NCBI GenBank assembly: GCA_025356445.1
Contig: JANXSZ010000046.1
Location: 1-64,000, forward strand
Source: Betaproteobacteria bacterium
GTDB taxonomy: Bacteria > Pseudomonadota > Gammaproteobacteria > Burkholderiales > Burkholderiaceae_C
Direction of reading: 5' to 3'
DNA: 64,000 nucleotides
Both the position numbers and the translations under genes were made by a program. Shown one piece after another: positions 37,872 through 46,314 of the stretch. Positions within the stretch are counted from its first letter, which is position 1. Every line of letters begins with the position of its first letter. The notes under the pieces are model-generated. The model was not told the origin of the DNA and ran no database searches. It saw only the letters and a program-made list of their open reading frames with translations.

Positions 37872-39089
37872 ATGCCCTGTTGCTTTCGTTTTAACCGTGT
37901 TCATCACGCTGCCAACGCCCACCACGTTTACCGTTCGCTGAGTTCCCCCCGCTTTCTTTTGGGGCTGGTGTGCAGCCTGCTATGGGGGATTTTCTGTACC
38001 TCCCTTCATGCAGAGCCGCGCTTGCTGCGTGTGGGGTATGTGCTTGACCGCTCAGGCCCGCTGGTGAACGACAGCCGAGATTTCTTTGCCGGCGCTAAAG
38101 TGCTGCTGGATGAGTTCAATGCCAAGGCGGGTGATAAAACGATCCGGCAGTTGGTTCGTGAAAGCGACGGTACGCCTGAGCGAACTTTGCAAGCTGCGTT
38201 GGAACTTGCCCGGGATGACAAGGTGGATGTGATTGTGGGCTTGGCTGGAGATGCGGCGCTGTCCGCGTTGGTTGATTCGCCTGCTTTTGCTCGTGAGGGT
38301 GTGCCTTTGCTGGCTCCTTTGAGCGGTCTGCGCCTGCCCGCTGCAAGCCTCGGTGGCCGGGTGTTTTTTTCGCGTGCAGACTATGGCCAGGAAATCCAGT
38401 ATGTCGTGCGGTATCTGCGTGGCGTGGGGTTGTCGCGCGTGGTGCTGGTCACGCAGGCCGGTAGACCAACGGGGTTGCAGCAAGCTGTGAGGAGTGCCTT
38501 CACCCTGGCTGCTGCCAAAACCGCTAACCAGGCGGCGTTAACGGTAGACGAGATTGTGCTGCCTGCTGCAGGCGCTGCACGGCAAACCGAGTTGCAGCGC
38601 ATGGCGCAAACGCAGGCTCAGGCGTTGATTGTGCTGGGTGATTCGCTGGACTATGCTGCCGTGTTTCAGGCCTATCGGCGCTTGTCGCTCGGGGCCACCG
38701 TCATTGGGCTTTCCACCGTGAACCCGCGTACCGTTTTGGAGCTGGTGCCTTCCACCAAAATGAGCGGTGCAATGCTGACGCAGGTGATGTTGAATCCGGT
38801 CAAAACCGCTATTCCGCTCAGCCGTGAATTTGAGCGCGTGTTTAAAAAATATTTTGACGAGCCACCCTCACACCAATCCCTTGCTGGCTTTGTCGCGGCC
38901 CACCAGCTGCTGGCAGCTTTAGGGCGTATCAGTGGGCCTTTGAACCGTGTCACACTGACGTCTGCACTGCAAGCGACGGTGCGCTTGGACGTCTATGGGT
39001 TTGAGATCAACTACGCCACCGTCCCGCAACGGGGTTCCGAGTTTGTCGATCTGTTGATGATCCGTGCCGACGGAAAATTACTGCAATAG
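37872..39089 (+). CDS. Periplasmic branched-chain-amino-acid-type binding protein
   Basis: The 405-residue protein has a long N-terminal signal segment (RFLLGLVCSLLWGIFCTSLHA, cleavage near residue 47). It then has a type I periplasmic-binding-protein fold like LivJ/urea-type receptors (RVGYVLDRSGPLVNDSRDFF, then VDVIVGLAGDAALSAL). No ABC transporter genes are adjacent, so it is an orphan receptor or sensor. Ligand unknown. The next gene, a DUF2141 protein, is 123 bases downstream on the same strand. Confidence 0.78.
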   Translation: MPCCFRFNRVHHAANAHHVYRSLSSPRFLLGLVCSLLWGIFCTSLHAEPRLLRVGYVLDRSGPLVNDSRDFFAGAKVLLDEFNAKAGDKTIRQLVRESDGTPERTLQAALELARDDKVDVIVGLAGDAALSALVDSPAFAREGVPLLAPLSGLRLPAASLGGRVFFSRADYGQEIQYVVRYLRGVGLSRVVLVTQAGRPTGLQQAVRSAFTLAAAKTANQAALTVDEIVLPAAGAARQTELQRMAQTQAQALIVLGDSLDYAAVFQAYRRLSLGATVIGLSTVNPRTVLELVPSTKMSGAMLTQVMLNPVKTAIPLSREFERVFKKYFDEPPSHQSLAGFVAAHQLLAALGRISGPLNRVTLTSALQATVRLDVYGFEINYATVPQRGSEFVDLLMIRADGKLLQ

Positions 39090-39212
39090 CAGTACCCCTT
39101 CGCTCTGCCTCTGAATCATTTCGCACTCGTGTTGGCACGTTTCGTCGCACGGCGCTTCCCTGATCAGTCCGCAACTTTGACACTGTAGCTCTCAACTTAG
39201 CAGGAGCTGCCC

Positions 39213-39686
39213 ATGTCGTTCATTGTTTTTCCTCTTCGCAGCGTGGTGACACGCACCTCAACAACCTTGCTGACGGCCGCCACACTGTCACTGTTTGGCG
39301 GTGCCTCTTGCGCCTATGCGGCTGACTTGACGGTGGTGGTTCAAAATATCCAGCAAGATACGGGAAGCGTCATGCTGGGCCTTTTCAGTACGCCAGAAGG
39401 TTTCCCCAAAGCCGCGACCCAAGGTATGCTGGTTCCCGCTGCTGAGCGCGATGCTACCGGACGCGTGACGCTGGTGCTGCGGGATCTGGTACCTGGGCAG
39501 TATGCGGTGTCTGCGTTTCATGACATTGACGGCAATGGCAAGCTCAACAGCAACCTGATGGGCATGCCCACCGAACCGTATGGGTTTTCTAACGATGCGC
39601 AAGGGCAGTTTGCACCACCGGCCTTCAAGGCTGCGGCCATCACGCTGCCAGCGCAGGGCCTGACGATTCAACTGCAAGTGAAATAA
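39213..39686 (+). CDS. DUF2141 secreted protein
   Basis: The 157-residue protein has a signal peptide (cleavage near CAYAAD, residue 36). A DUF2141 beta-rich domain follows: VVVQNIQQDTGSVMLGLF and GQYAVSAFHDIDGNGKL, the latter a family signature. Function is not established; the domain has a transthyretin-like look. It is ten bases upstream of the carotenoid-oxygenase gene in the same direction, and the pair is often together, so a shared role with an apocarotenoid product is possible. Confidence 0.75.
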   Translation: MSFIVFPLRSVVTRTSTTLLTAATLSLFGGASCAYAADLTVVVQNIQQDTGSVMLGLFSTPEGFPKAATQGMLVPAAERDATGRVTLVLRDLVPGQYAVSAFHDIDGNGKLNSNLMGMPTEPYGFSNDAQGQFAPPAFKAAAITLPAQGLTIQLQVK

Positions 39687-39696
39687 GGGGCACACC

Positions 39697-41250
39697 GTGT
39701 TTCAAATCGCCACTACCTTGCCCATGACTTTGCCCATGAATCGCCGCCAACTGCTTCAAACGATGGCCGCGAGCAGTGCCGCCAGCCTGACAGGCGGTGT
39801 TTTCGCCACAAACTCAGACCCAGACGGTGCCTTTAGCCGCAGCTTTGAGCCTTTTAATGGGCCACTGAGCACCGTACCTGGCAGGGGCTTTACCGGTACG
39901 CTGGAGACGGTGGATGTGGCGCTCAAAGGGAAAATACCCCCAGGCCTGCGGGGGACGCTGTACCGCAATGGCCCTGCCAGATTCAAGCTGGGCACCACCC
40001 GCTACGACCATTGGTTTGATGGCGACGGCATGGTGCAGTCCTTTCATTTTGCAGGCGGTAAAGTCAGTCACCGGGGCGTGTTGTTGCGCACCCCCAAGCT
40101 GGTAGAAGAAGAGGTGGCTGGGCGCTTTCTCTACTCTGCTTTTGGCACTGCGCTGCCCAACAGCTTGCCCGTACGCAACCCTGACAGCCTGAACGTGGCC
40201 AACATCAATCTGATGGCACTACGAGGTGGTCGGGAGCTTTATGCCTTGTGGGAAGGCGGGTCTGCTTTGCAACTGGACCCGCAAACACTGGCGGTTCAGG
40301 ATTTCAAAACCTGGTCACCCGAAACCAAAGGCGCCTCATTTTCAGCCCATCCGCGCACGTCACCCGATGGCACGGTATGGAATTTTGGCTATGCGGCGCA
40401 CAGCGGAAAACTGATTATTTATGAGATAGATGTCAGCGGCACCCTCAAGCGCCAAGCGCTGATTGAGGCCCCGCAGGCGGACATGGTGCATGATTTTGCG
40501 ATCACCCCCAATTACCTGGTTTTTTTGCTGATGCCCTTGGTACTGAAACCCCAGGCACCGCAGGTAGGCCGCCTTGACCGCTACGAATGGCAGGCCGATG
40601 CACCGCTGATTGCCATGGTGGTGAGCAAGGCTGATTTCAGCGTCAAGCGGTTCGAGCTGGACAACGGTGGTGTTTTTCACCTGGGCAATGCGTGGGAAGA
40701 AAAGGGTCTTATTCGGTTGGCCTATGCCCGGTACACCCAGTTTTTGCCCCATTTACAGGGCTTGACGCTGCCAACCCCCAAAGTGGCTGTAGACCAACTG
40801 GCGCGCTGGACGCAGGTAGAAATCAATTTACAACAAGGTTCTGCCCGCCAAAGCGACAGGGATTTGTTGGGCGTGGAGTTTCCTCGCTTTGATACACGCT
40901 TTACCGGCGAGCGCACCGACTTTACGGTGCTGATGCAAAACGCACATGCCCGCGTGCGAGGCAACTACGGTGCCGATACCGTGCTCGGCCTCACCGGCGA
41001 GAAGGTACAACGCTTTACCTACGGTGCTGACTGGATTGCGGAAGAGCACCTGTATGTTCCCCGCCCCGGCAGCGCCAATACCGCCCATACCCCGTCAGGC
41101 TGGGTGATTGGCACGGCACTGCACCGTGTGAGCGGCAAAACCACGTTGTCGGTGTTTGAGGCTCAGGGCTTGGCGAACGGGCCTGTAGTGCAACTCGCCT
41201 TGCCTTACGGTTTGCCGTTGGGTTTGCATGGCCAGTTCGTGGCGACTTAA
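39697..41250 (+). CDS. Carotenoid oxygenase family protein, Tat-exported
   Basis: The 517-residue protein belongs to the RPE65/carotenoid cleavage oxygenase family: a seven-bladed propeller with Fe(II) held by four His. All four are visible, in FSAHPRTSPDG, MVHDFAITPN, VFHLGNAWEE and LGLHGQFV at the C terminus. A twin-arginine signal (MNRRQLLQTMAASSAAS) suggests folded periplasmic export, unusual for this family. GTG 39697 with AAGGGG upstream is chosen; ATG 39724 and 39736 would keep the Tat signal. The substrate could be carotenoid or a lignin-derived stilbene. Confidence 0.87.
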   Translation: MFQIATTLPMTLPMNRRQLLQTMAASSAASLTGGVFATNSDPDGAFSRSFEPFNGPLSTVPGRGFTGTLETVDVALKGKIPPGLRGTLYRNGPARFKLGTTRYDHWFDGDGMVQSFHFAGGKVSHRGVLLRTPKLVEEEVAGRFLYSAFGTALPNSLPVRNPDSLNVANINLMALRGGRELYALWEGGSALQLDPQTLAVQDFKTWSPETKGASFSAHPRTSPDGTVWNFGYAAHSGKLIIYEIDVSGTLKRQALIEAPQADMVHDFAITPNYLVFLLMPLVLKPQAPQVGRLDRYEWQADAPLIAMVVSKADFSVKRFELDNGGVFHLGNAWEEKGLIRLAYARYTQFLPHLQGLTLPTPKVAVDQLARWTQVEINLQQGSARQSDRDLLGVEFPRFDTRFTGERTDFTVLMQNAHARVRGNYGADTVLGLTGEKVQRFTYGADWIAEEHLYVPRPGSANTAHTPSGWVIGTALHRVSGKTTLSVFEAQGLANGPVVQLALPYGLPLGLHGQFVAT

Positions 41251-41291
41251 AGGGCAGCTTATGGGGCACATGCCTCATGCACAATCGCAGG

Positions 41292-43007
41292 ATGAAAACC
41301 CAACTCGCAGGCCACCTCATCGTCGATTGTTTAATTGCCCAAGGCGTCACGCACGCTTTTGGCGTACCTGGGGAGAGCTATTTGGCCGTGCTGGATGGCT
41401 TTCATGCCTACCCAGAACAGATCCAGTTCATCACCTGCCGCCAAGAGGGCGGTGCGGCTTTCATGGCCGAAGCGCAGGGCAAGCTGAGCAACCGCCCTGG
41501 CGTGTGTTTTGTGACGCGCGGCCCGGGGGCGACGAATGCGTCGATCGGTATCCACACCGCGTACCAGGATTCCACGCCGATGGTGTTGTTCGTGGGCGAT
41601 GTGGCCAGCGACACGCGTGACCGTGAAGCTTTCCAAGAAGTCGATTTTTGCAGCTTCTTTGGCCCTAGCACCAAAGGCATGGCCAAGCGGGTCGAGCGCA
41701 TTGATGACGCTAAACGCATCCCTGAGTACATCGCCCGTGCCTTCGCTACCGCCATGAATGGCCGCCCTGGCCCGGTTGTGTTGGTGCTGCCTGAAGACAT
41801 GCTGACCCAGATGGTGACAGCTGCACCCTTGCCACGCGTTGATGCGGTTGAGGCTTGGAGTGCCCCTGGCAGCTTGCGCTACCTGCGTGAGCTGCTCCTG
41901 AAATCGGAGCGCCCTTTTGTGATCGCAGGCGGTGGCGGCTGGACGGTGCAGGCCGCGCAAGCTTTGCAGCGCTTTGCCGAGAATTGGAAGCTGCCGGTAG
42001 GCAACGCCTTTCGCTTTCAGGACACGTTCGACAACCACCATCCCTTGTATGCAGGTGATGTGGGCATTGGCCTGAATCCCAAACTCGCGGCACGCATCAA
42101 GGCCAGCGACCTCATCATTGCCATCGGCCCACGCTTGGGTGAGATGACGACGGGTGGCTACACGCTGCTGACACCCCCTAAAACAGCGCAAAAGCTGGTG
42201 CATATCCACGCCAGCGCCGAAGAGTTGAACCGGGTATTTCATGCCGATTTGGCCATCAATGCCAGCATGAGTGCGGCCGCCCGTTCGCTGGAGGTGCTGA
42301 CCACGCCGCCTACGGTAGTGTGGGAAGACTGGTCAGCGGCGGCGAACGCGGACTATGTGGTAAATCTGGCGCCGCAAAAATTACCTGGTGACATTGATAT
42401 GCCCGCCATCATTGCCAGCCTGCAAAAGCACCTGCCCGATGACGCGGTACTGACCAATGGTGCAGGCAATTTCGCCAGCTGGGTTCACCGTTTCTTCAAA
42501 CACCACGGCTTGGTGAAAGGCTTTAAAACCCAGTTAGCACCTACGGTGGGCAGCATGGGCTATGGCGTACCTGCAGGAATTGCAGCCAGCATCATCACAG
42601 GCCGCACGGTGTTCACCATTGCGGGGGATGGTGACTTTTTGATGAACGGCCAAGAACTGGCCACGGCCGTGCAGCATGGCGGAAAAACCATCATCGTGCT
42701 GCTCAACAACGGCATGTACGGCACGATTCGGATGCACCAGGAGCGCGAATACCCGACCAACCAAAGCGGTACGCGCCTGCAAAACCCGGATTTTGCAGCT
42801 TTGGCGCAGGCTTATGGCTATGCCGGTGTGCGTATCACCAAGACGGCAGAGTTCGAGCCTGCACTGCTGGCCGCTTTGGCGCGGAGTACAGGCAGCGGCG
42901 GCATGGGTACGGTGATTGAGGTGATGCTTGACCCCGAAGTCATCACCACGCGGGGCACGCTGAGTGCTATCACGAAGCAAGCGCAAGAGGCATTGTTGAA
43001 AAAGTAG
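41292..43007 (+). CDS. Thiamine-diphosphate-dependent enzyme, acetolactate-synthase-like
   Basis: The 571-residue enzyme has the three-domain fold of acetolactate synthase, glyoxylate carboligase and oxalyl-CoA decarboxylase. FGVPGESYLAVLDG starts the Pyr domain, the catalytic Glu is in CRQEGGAAFMAEAQG (about 51), and GDGDFLMNGQEL...LLNN is the ThDP/Mg motif (about 440-475). No regulatory subunit gene is adjacent, arguing against housekeeping acetolactate synthase. ATG 41277 is an alternative start five codons earlier. Specific reaction is not determined. Confidence 0.85.
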   Translation: MKTQLAGHLIVDCLIAQGVTHAFGVPGESYLAVLDGFHAYPEQIQFITCRQEGGAAFMAEAQGKLSNRPGVCFVTRGPGATNASIGIHTAYQDSTPMVLFVGDVASDTRDREAFQEVDFCSFFGPSTKGMAKRVERIDDAKRIPEYIARAFATAMNGRPGPVVLVLPEDMLTQMVTAAPLPRVDAVEAWSAPGSLRYLRELLLKSERPFVIAGGGGWTVQAAQALQRFAENWKLPVGNAFRFQDTFDNHHPLYAGDVGIGLNPKLAARIKASDLIIAIGPRLGEMTTGGYTLLTPPKTAQKLVHIHASAEELNRVFHADLAINASMSAAARSLEVLTTPPTVVWEDWSAAANADYVVNLAPQKLPGDIDMPAIIASLQKHLPDDAVLTNGAGNFASWVHRFFKHHGLVKGFKTQLAPTVGSMGYGVPAGIAASIITGRTVFTIAGDGDFLMNGQELATAVQHGGKTIIVLLNNGMYGTIRMHQEREYPTNQSGTRLQNPDFAALAQAYGYAGVRITKTAEFEPALLAALARSTGSGGMGTVIEVMLDPEVITTRGTLSAITKQAQEALLKK

Positions 43008-43026
43008 GCAAATTGGCCCGTCGCAT

Positions 43027-44472
43027 TCAAGACCTCACGGGCTTGCAAAGGCTTTTGCCCTGGTGAATGTCACAGCGGATAACGGGCTTGCCCATCACGT
43101 CGTATTCGGTCAGCAGCCAATCGCTGTTGGGGCCTTCACTGCTGCGCTCTAGCGTGGCGAACCCAAATTCAGCCCGTGAGGCGTAGTCTTCCACCACTGC
43201 GCCGGGGTAAGGCTCTGCACCTGCGGGCAGAGATTCCGGTGGGCCACCCTCGTTCGCGGAGCCGGCGTTGCCCATCACCAGCGATGTGGGGTGGGCCGTC
43301 TTGAAGCTGATGGCCTCAAACACATGAATGTGACCGTGCAAGGTGAGGTTGATGCCCTCAGGGAACAGCCGCTCGGGATGTGACGCGCTGAATACCGACT
43401 GCAAGCCCGCATTGCCGCCAGGTTTCACGCTGTTGCCTTCTCGCACAGAGGCAAAGGCCAGCAGCGGGTGGTGGCTCATGAAAAAACTGTGTGGTTTTTG
43501 CTGTGCGAGCTGGTCAACAGTCTGCATTTGGGCAGCATAGTGGCCGTAAGCTGCGTCTTTGGCCGTGTATGGCTTGCCGCTGGTTTTCGCGGAATCGAAC
43601 ACGATGAGTTGCGTGTCTGTGGCGACAGGAACGGCGAAGGGTTCGGAATAGTCAGCCTCACTGTCCTGTGTGGGGTCATTGCACGAGCGGGTTTCACGCC
43701 AGGGCTGAGCATCCAGAAAGCGGAACCAGCCTTGCCCGGCGCGGGCACAGGCTTCATGGTTGCCGCGTACAAACAGCCAGGGTGCGGCTTGTAACAAGGG
43801 TTTGGCGGGTTTAAACAGATCAGCTTGCCACGCGTCATAGCCGTAGCCCCAGGGGCTGTTGGTGCAGCCCGTGTTGCCCGCTGGGCAGGGGCTTTCGCGG
43901 TAGTGGATGTCGCCAATATGGATCACCAAATCGGGCTTTGTTGCGGCTGCACGCTGCGCAATCTGGGCAAACGGCCATTTTTGCGGATCGTTGCAAGGCT
44001 GGTAAGCGTTTTCTGAGGCTTTCAGGCGACAGCCCGTGTCGGCAATGATGACGATGCGCTGAACCGTGGCACGGGGCGCCGGGACGGTTTGTCCGTTGAT
44101 GCGACCCACGGTGACCCCTGCAGGCCAGTTTGCTTCGCAGGTCAGTACATCAAAGCGGCTTTCTTTATTGTCTTTTTGCACGCCATTGCCGCGCGCAGCC
44201 AGTGTGGCGGGGGCGACGCGTTGAGCCATGGGTACGGCAGCTTGACCATCCCAGGCGATACCGGGGCAGGTGGCCCCTTGGGTTAATGCCCGCACCACGG
44301 TGCGCTGGCCTTCGGCTTGCACAGTAAAGACGGCATCCAAGCTTGCCACAGGTTCAGGCATTGGGCTGTTGGAGTGGGTGGCGGCGCAGCCGGTCAGTAC
44401 CAGAACTGTGGCCAGCGCTGTGGGCAAAGCGCACGAAGTGGCGCGAAAGTGGAAAGGGAACATCGGGAACAT
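43027..44472 (-). CDS. Metallophosphoesterase lipoprotein
   Basis: The 481-residue protein has a lipoprotein signal (LATVLVLTGCAA, lipobox LTGC near residue 28). It then carries a calcineurin-type metallophosphoesterase: DTGCR, HIGDIHYRES, RGNHEACAR, SHHPLL and LHGHIHVFEA supply the di-metal ligands. It should face the periplasm or outer membrane. It is the last gene of the receptor-exbB-exbD-tonB direction (36-base gap after tonB), so it may release phosphate from a compound imported by that system. That is inference. Confidence 0.85.
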   Translation of the reverse strand: MFPMFPFHFRATSCALPTALATVLVLTGCAATHSNSPMPEPVASLDAVFTVQAEGQRTVVRALTQGATCPGIAWDGQAAVPMAQRVAPATLAARGNGVQKDNKESRFDVLTCEANWPAGVTVGRINGQTVPAPRATVQRIVIIADTGCRLKASENAYQPCNDPQKWPFAQIAQRAAATKPDLVIHIGDIHYRESPCPAGNTGCTNSPWGYGYDAWQADLFKPAKPLLQAAPWLFVRGNHEACARAGQGWFRFLDAQPWRETRSCNDPTQDSEADYSEPFAVPVATDTQLIVFDSAKTSGKPYTAKDAAYGHYAAQMQTVDQLAQQKPHSFFMSHHPLLAFASVREGNSVKPGGNAGLQSVFSASHPERLFPEGINLTLHGHIHVFEAISFKTAHPTSLVMGNAGSANEGGPPESLPAGAEPYPGAVVEDYASRAEFGFATLERSSEGPNSDWLLTEYDVMGKPVIRCDIHQGKSLCKPVRS

Positions 44473-44508
44473 ACAAGGTGCTCGGTTGTAACGCGGGCCT
44501 GCCAGGGT

Positions 44509-45240
44509 TTACAGGCAAGCCACCCAAATCTGGTAGCTTCCGTCTTTGCTCAGCAATCCAGCAGGAGGAGGGGGGTAGTTGGCAGACTGTACTGCTTTGA
44601 CTGCAGCCCGGTCTGCTGCACCCAGACCACTGGTTTGCACCACCCTGATGCCTGCTACCGCACCATCTCGCAGCGCGAATTCAACTCTGGTGCGCCCTTT
44701 GAATCCCAGTGCTTCAGCTGCTGCGGGTACTTCAAAGGCGGCTTGCACTGCTGCGGCCAGTTTGGCGTTGTACGCAGCCGCCAAGTCAATGGCAGGTGCT
44801 GGCGGCGGCTGAACAGGGGCGGGCGGTGGTGCTTGCGAATGTGAGGGGGCCGTCGCTGCTACAGGCAGGGAGGGGGCTGGCATTGGCGTCGCTGCTGCCG
44901 TTGTTGGGGTGTCGGGTATGGGGGGGAGCGTTGCTGGGGTCGCTTGTGGTGCCGAGGGTTGGGGTATGGCTGTGCGTGGGAGCTGCTTTACCGTCGGTAG
45001 GGTGGGTTGCAAGGGCGGCGCAGGTGGCTTTTCCTGTCTCTGCGCGGTGACAGGCGGAAGTTCCAGGGTCAGTGGGATAACCGTTTCTGGTTGTTGGGGC
45101 GGGTGGGTTGCCATCCAGGCAATGAAGATACCCACCACAGCCGCTTCAATGCCCAGCGCCGATCCCAGCGCTTGCCATCGCCGCGATTGACGCGGCCTTG
45201 AAGGCAATACAAACGTTTCCAAAGTTACCAAGGTATTCAT
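44509..45240 (-). CDS. tonB: TonB, energy-coupling protein
   Basis: The 243-residue protein has one N-terminal membrane helix (ALGSALGIEAAVVGIFIAWM), a long proline-rich periplasmic spacer and a C-terminal TonB domain ending in GSYQIWVACL. It transmits the proton-motive force from ExbB/ExbD to outer-membrane receptors. Its start overlaps the exbD stop by four bases. The spacer is rich in Pro, Ala and Thr, as is usual. Confidence 0.9.
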   Translation of the reverse strand: MNTLVTLETFVLPSRPRQSRRWQALGSALGIEAAVVGIFIAWMATHPPQQPETVIPLTLELPPVTAQRQEKPPAPPLQPTLPTVKQLPRTAIPQPSAPQATPATLPPIPDTPTTAAATPMPAPSLPVAATAPSHSQAPPPAPVQPPPAPAIDLAAAYNAKLAAAVQAAFEVPAAAEALGFKGRTRVEFALRDGAVAGIRVVQTSGLGAADRAAVKAVQSANYPPPPAGLLSKDGSYQIWVACL

Positions 45241-45632
45241 TTTGGGGTTTGACGGGCTGCCAGGCCGATCTGCGTTGCACCGCCTGAGCGCACGGCATCG
45301 ATCACGGTCATGACCTGTTGCAGTGAGGCGTCTTCACTGCCCGCTACTGTCACGGTCAGTTTGGCGGCGTCGCGAGAGCGCACCAAGTCGCTGATTTGTG
45401 CAGCCGTCACCGTTTTGCCCTCTGCAAACAATTCGCCACCGCTGTGGATTTCCACCAACAGCTTGGGTGGAGGCAGTGCGCTGGCAGTGGTGCTGCCGGG
45501 CAATTTGGAGACATGGCCTGTGGTGGGAATCATGCGCAGCGTCAGCATGGCAAAAAACACCAGCAGGAACAGCATGATGTCGATCATCGGGATGATTTCG
45601 ATGCGTGCTTTTCGGGTTTCAAAATAACGCAC
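45237..45632 (-). CDS. exbD: ExbD, proton-channel subunit
   Basis: The 131-residue protein has a single N-terminal membrane helix with the channel Asp (IEIIPMIDIMLFLLVFFAML, about residue 18) and a small periplasmic domain. With ExbB it forms the proton channel that energises TonB. The gene overlaps tonB and follows exbB by two bases. Confidence 0.92.
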   Translation of the reverse strand: MRYFETRKARIEIIPMIDIMLFLLVFFAMLTLRMIPTTGHVSKLPGSTTASALPPPKLLVEIHSGGELFAEGKTVTAAQISDLVRSRDAAKLTVTVAGSEDASLQQVMTVIDAVRSGGATQIGLAARQTPK

Positions 45633-45634
45633 GG

Positions 45635-46312
45635 TCAGGCTGCTTTCAAGCTGGGGCGTTGGACTGCGATCACCTGTGCGCTGGAGGCATTGGCCTGGGT
45701 ACCGAAGCGGCGGTTCAGCAGCATGATCTTGATGGTTTCCATTTGGTGAACGATGGTGCGCACTTTGGTGTTGAGCCCATTGAAGAACACCAGCCCAATC
45801 ATGGCGATCAGCAGGCCCGAGGCTGTGGCGATCAAAGCTTCAGCGATGCCGCCTGTGACTTGGGCGGCACCGTTTTGCACATCCCCCAGCACCGAGAAGG
45901 CACCAAACATACCCACAATCGTGCCAAACAGGCCCAGCAAGGGGGCCAGCGTGATGACGGTATCGAGCACCCACAGCGAGCTGTCCAGCGTGGGCACCTC
46001 CCGCATCACGGCTTCTTCCAGGTGGCCGGTGCAGGTGTCGCGCTCGGCGCTGGTAGGCTCGATCAGCGAGGCTTGGAACAAGCTGACGTGGGGCAGCTTG
46101 GCATGCCTAAGCAAAGCCTGTTGCACGATATCGGTGTGCAAGGGGGCATTGGCGTTCAGCAGGCCCATCAGCTCAACGCCGCCTTGCTGCATTCTGGACA
46201 GGTAAAGGCTGCGTTCAATGATGACGGTCAATGCCACCAGCATCAGCAACGCCATCAGGTACAGCGTGCCGCCAGAAGCGTTGGCCAGCTCCATCAGTTT
46301 GGTCAGTGTCAT
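45635..46312 (-). CDS. exbB: ExbB/MotA/TolQ-family proton-channel protein
   Basis: The 225-residue membrane protein has three helices; the first is near residues 18-36. The conserved family segment TLAPLLGLFGTIVGMFGAF lies near residue 130. It forms the pentameric channel around ExbD. It is two bases downstream of the receptor gene. ExbB rather than TolQ is favoured because tonB and exbD lie downstream and no tolR/tolA is present. Confidence 0.9.
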   Translation of the reverse strand: MTLTKLMELANASGGTLYLMALLMLVALTVIIERSLYLSRMQQGGVELMGLLNANAPLHTDIVQQALLRHAKLPHVSLFQASLIEPTSAERDTCTGHLEEAVMREVPTLDSSLWVLDTVITLAPLLGLFGTIVGMFGAFSVLGDVQNGAAQVTGGIAEALIATASGLLIAMIGLVFFNGLNTKVRTIVHQMETIKIMLLNRRFGTQANASSAQVIAVQRPSLKAA

Positions 46313-46314
46313 GG

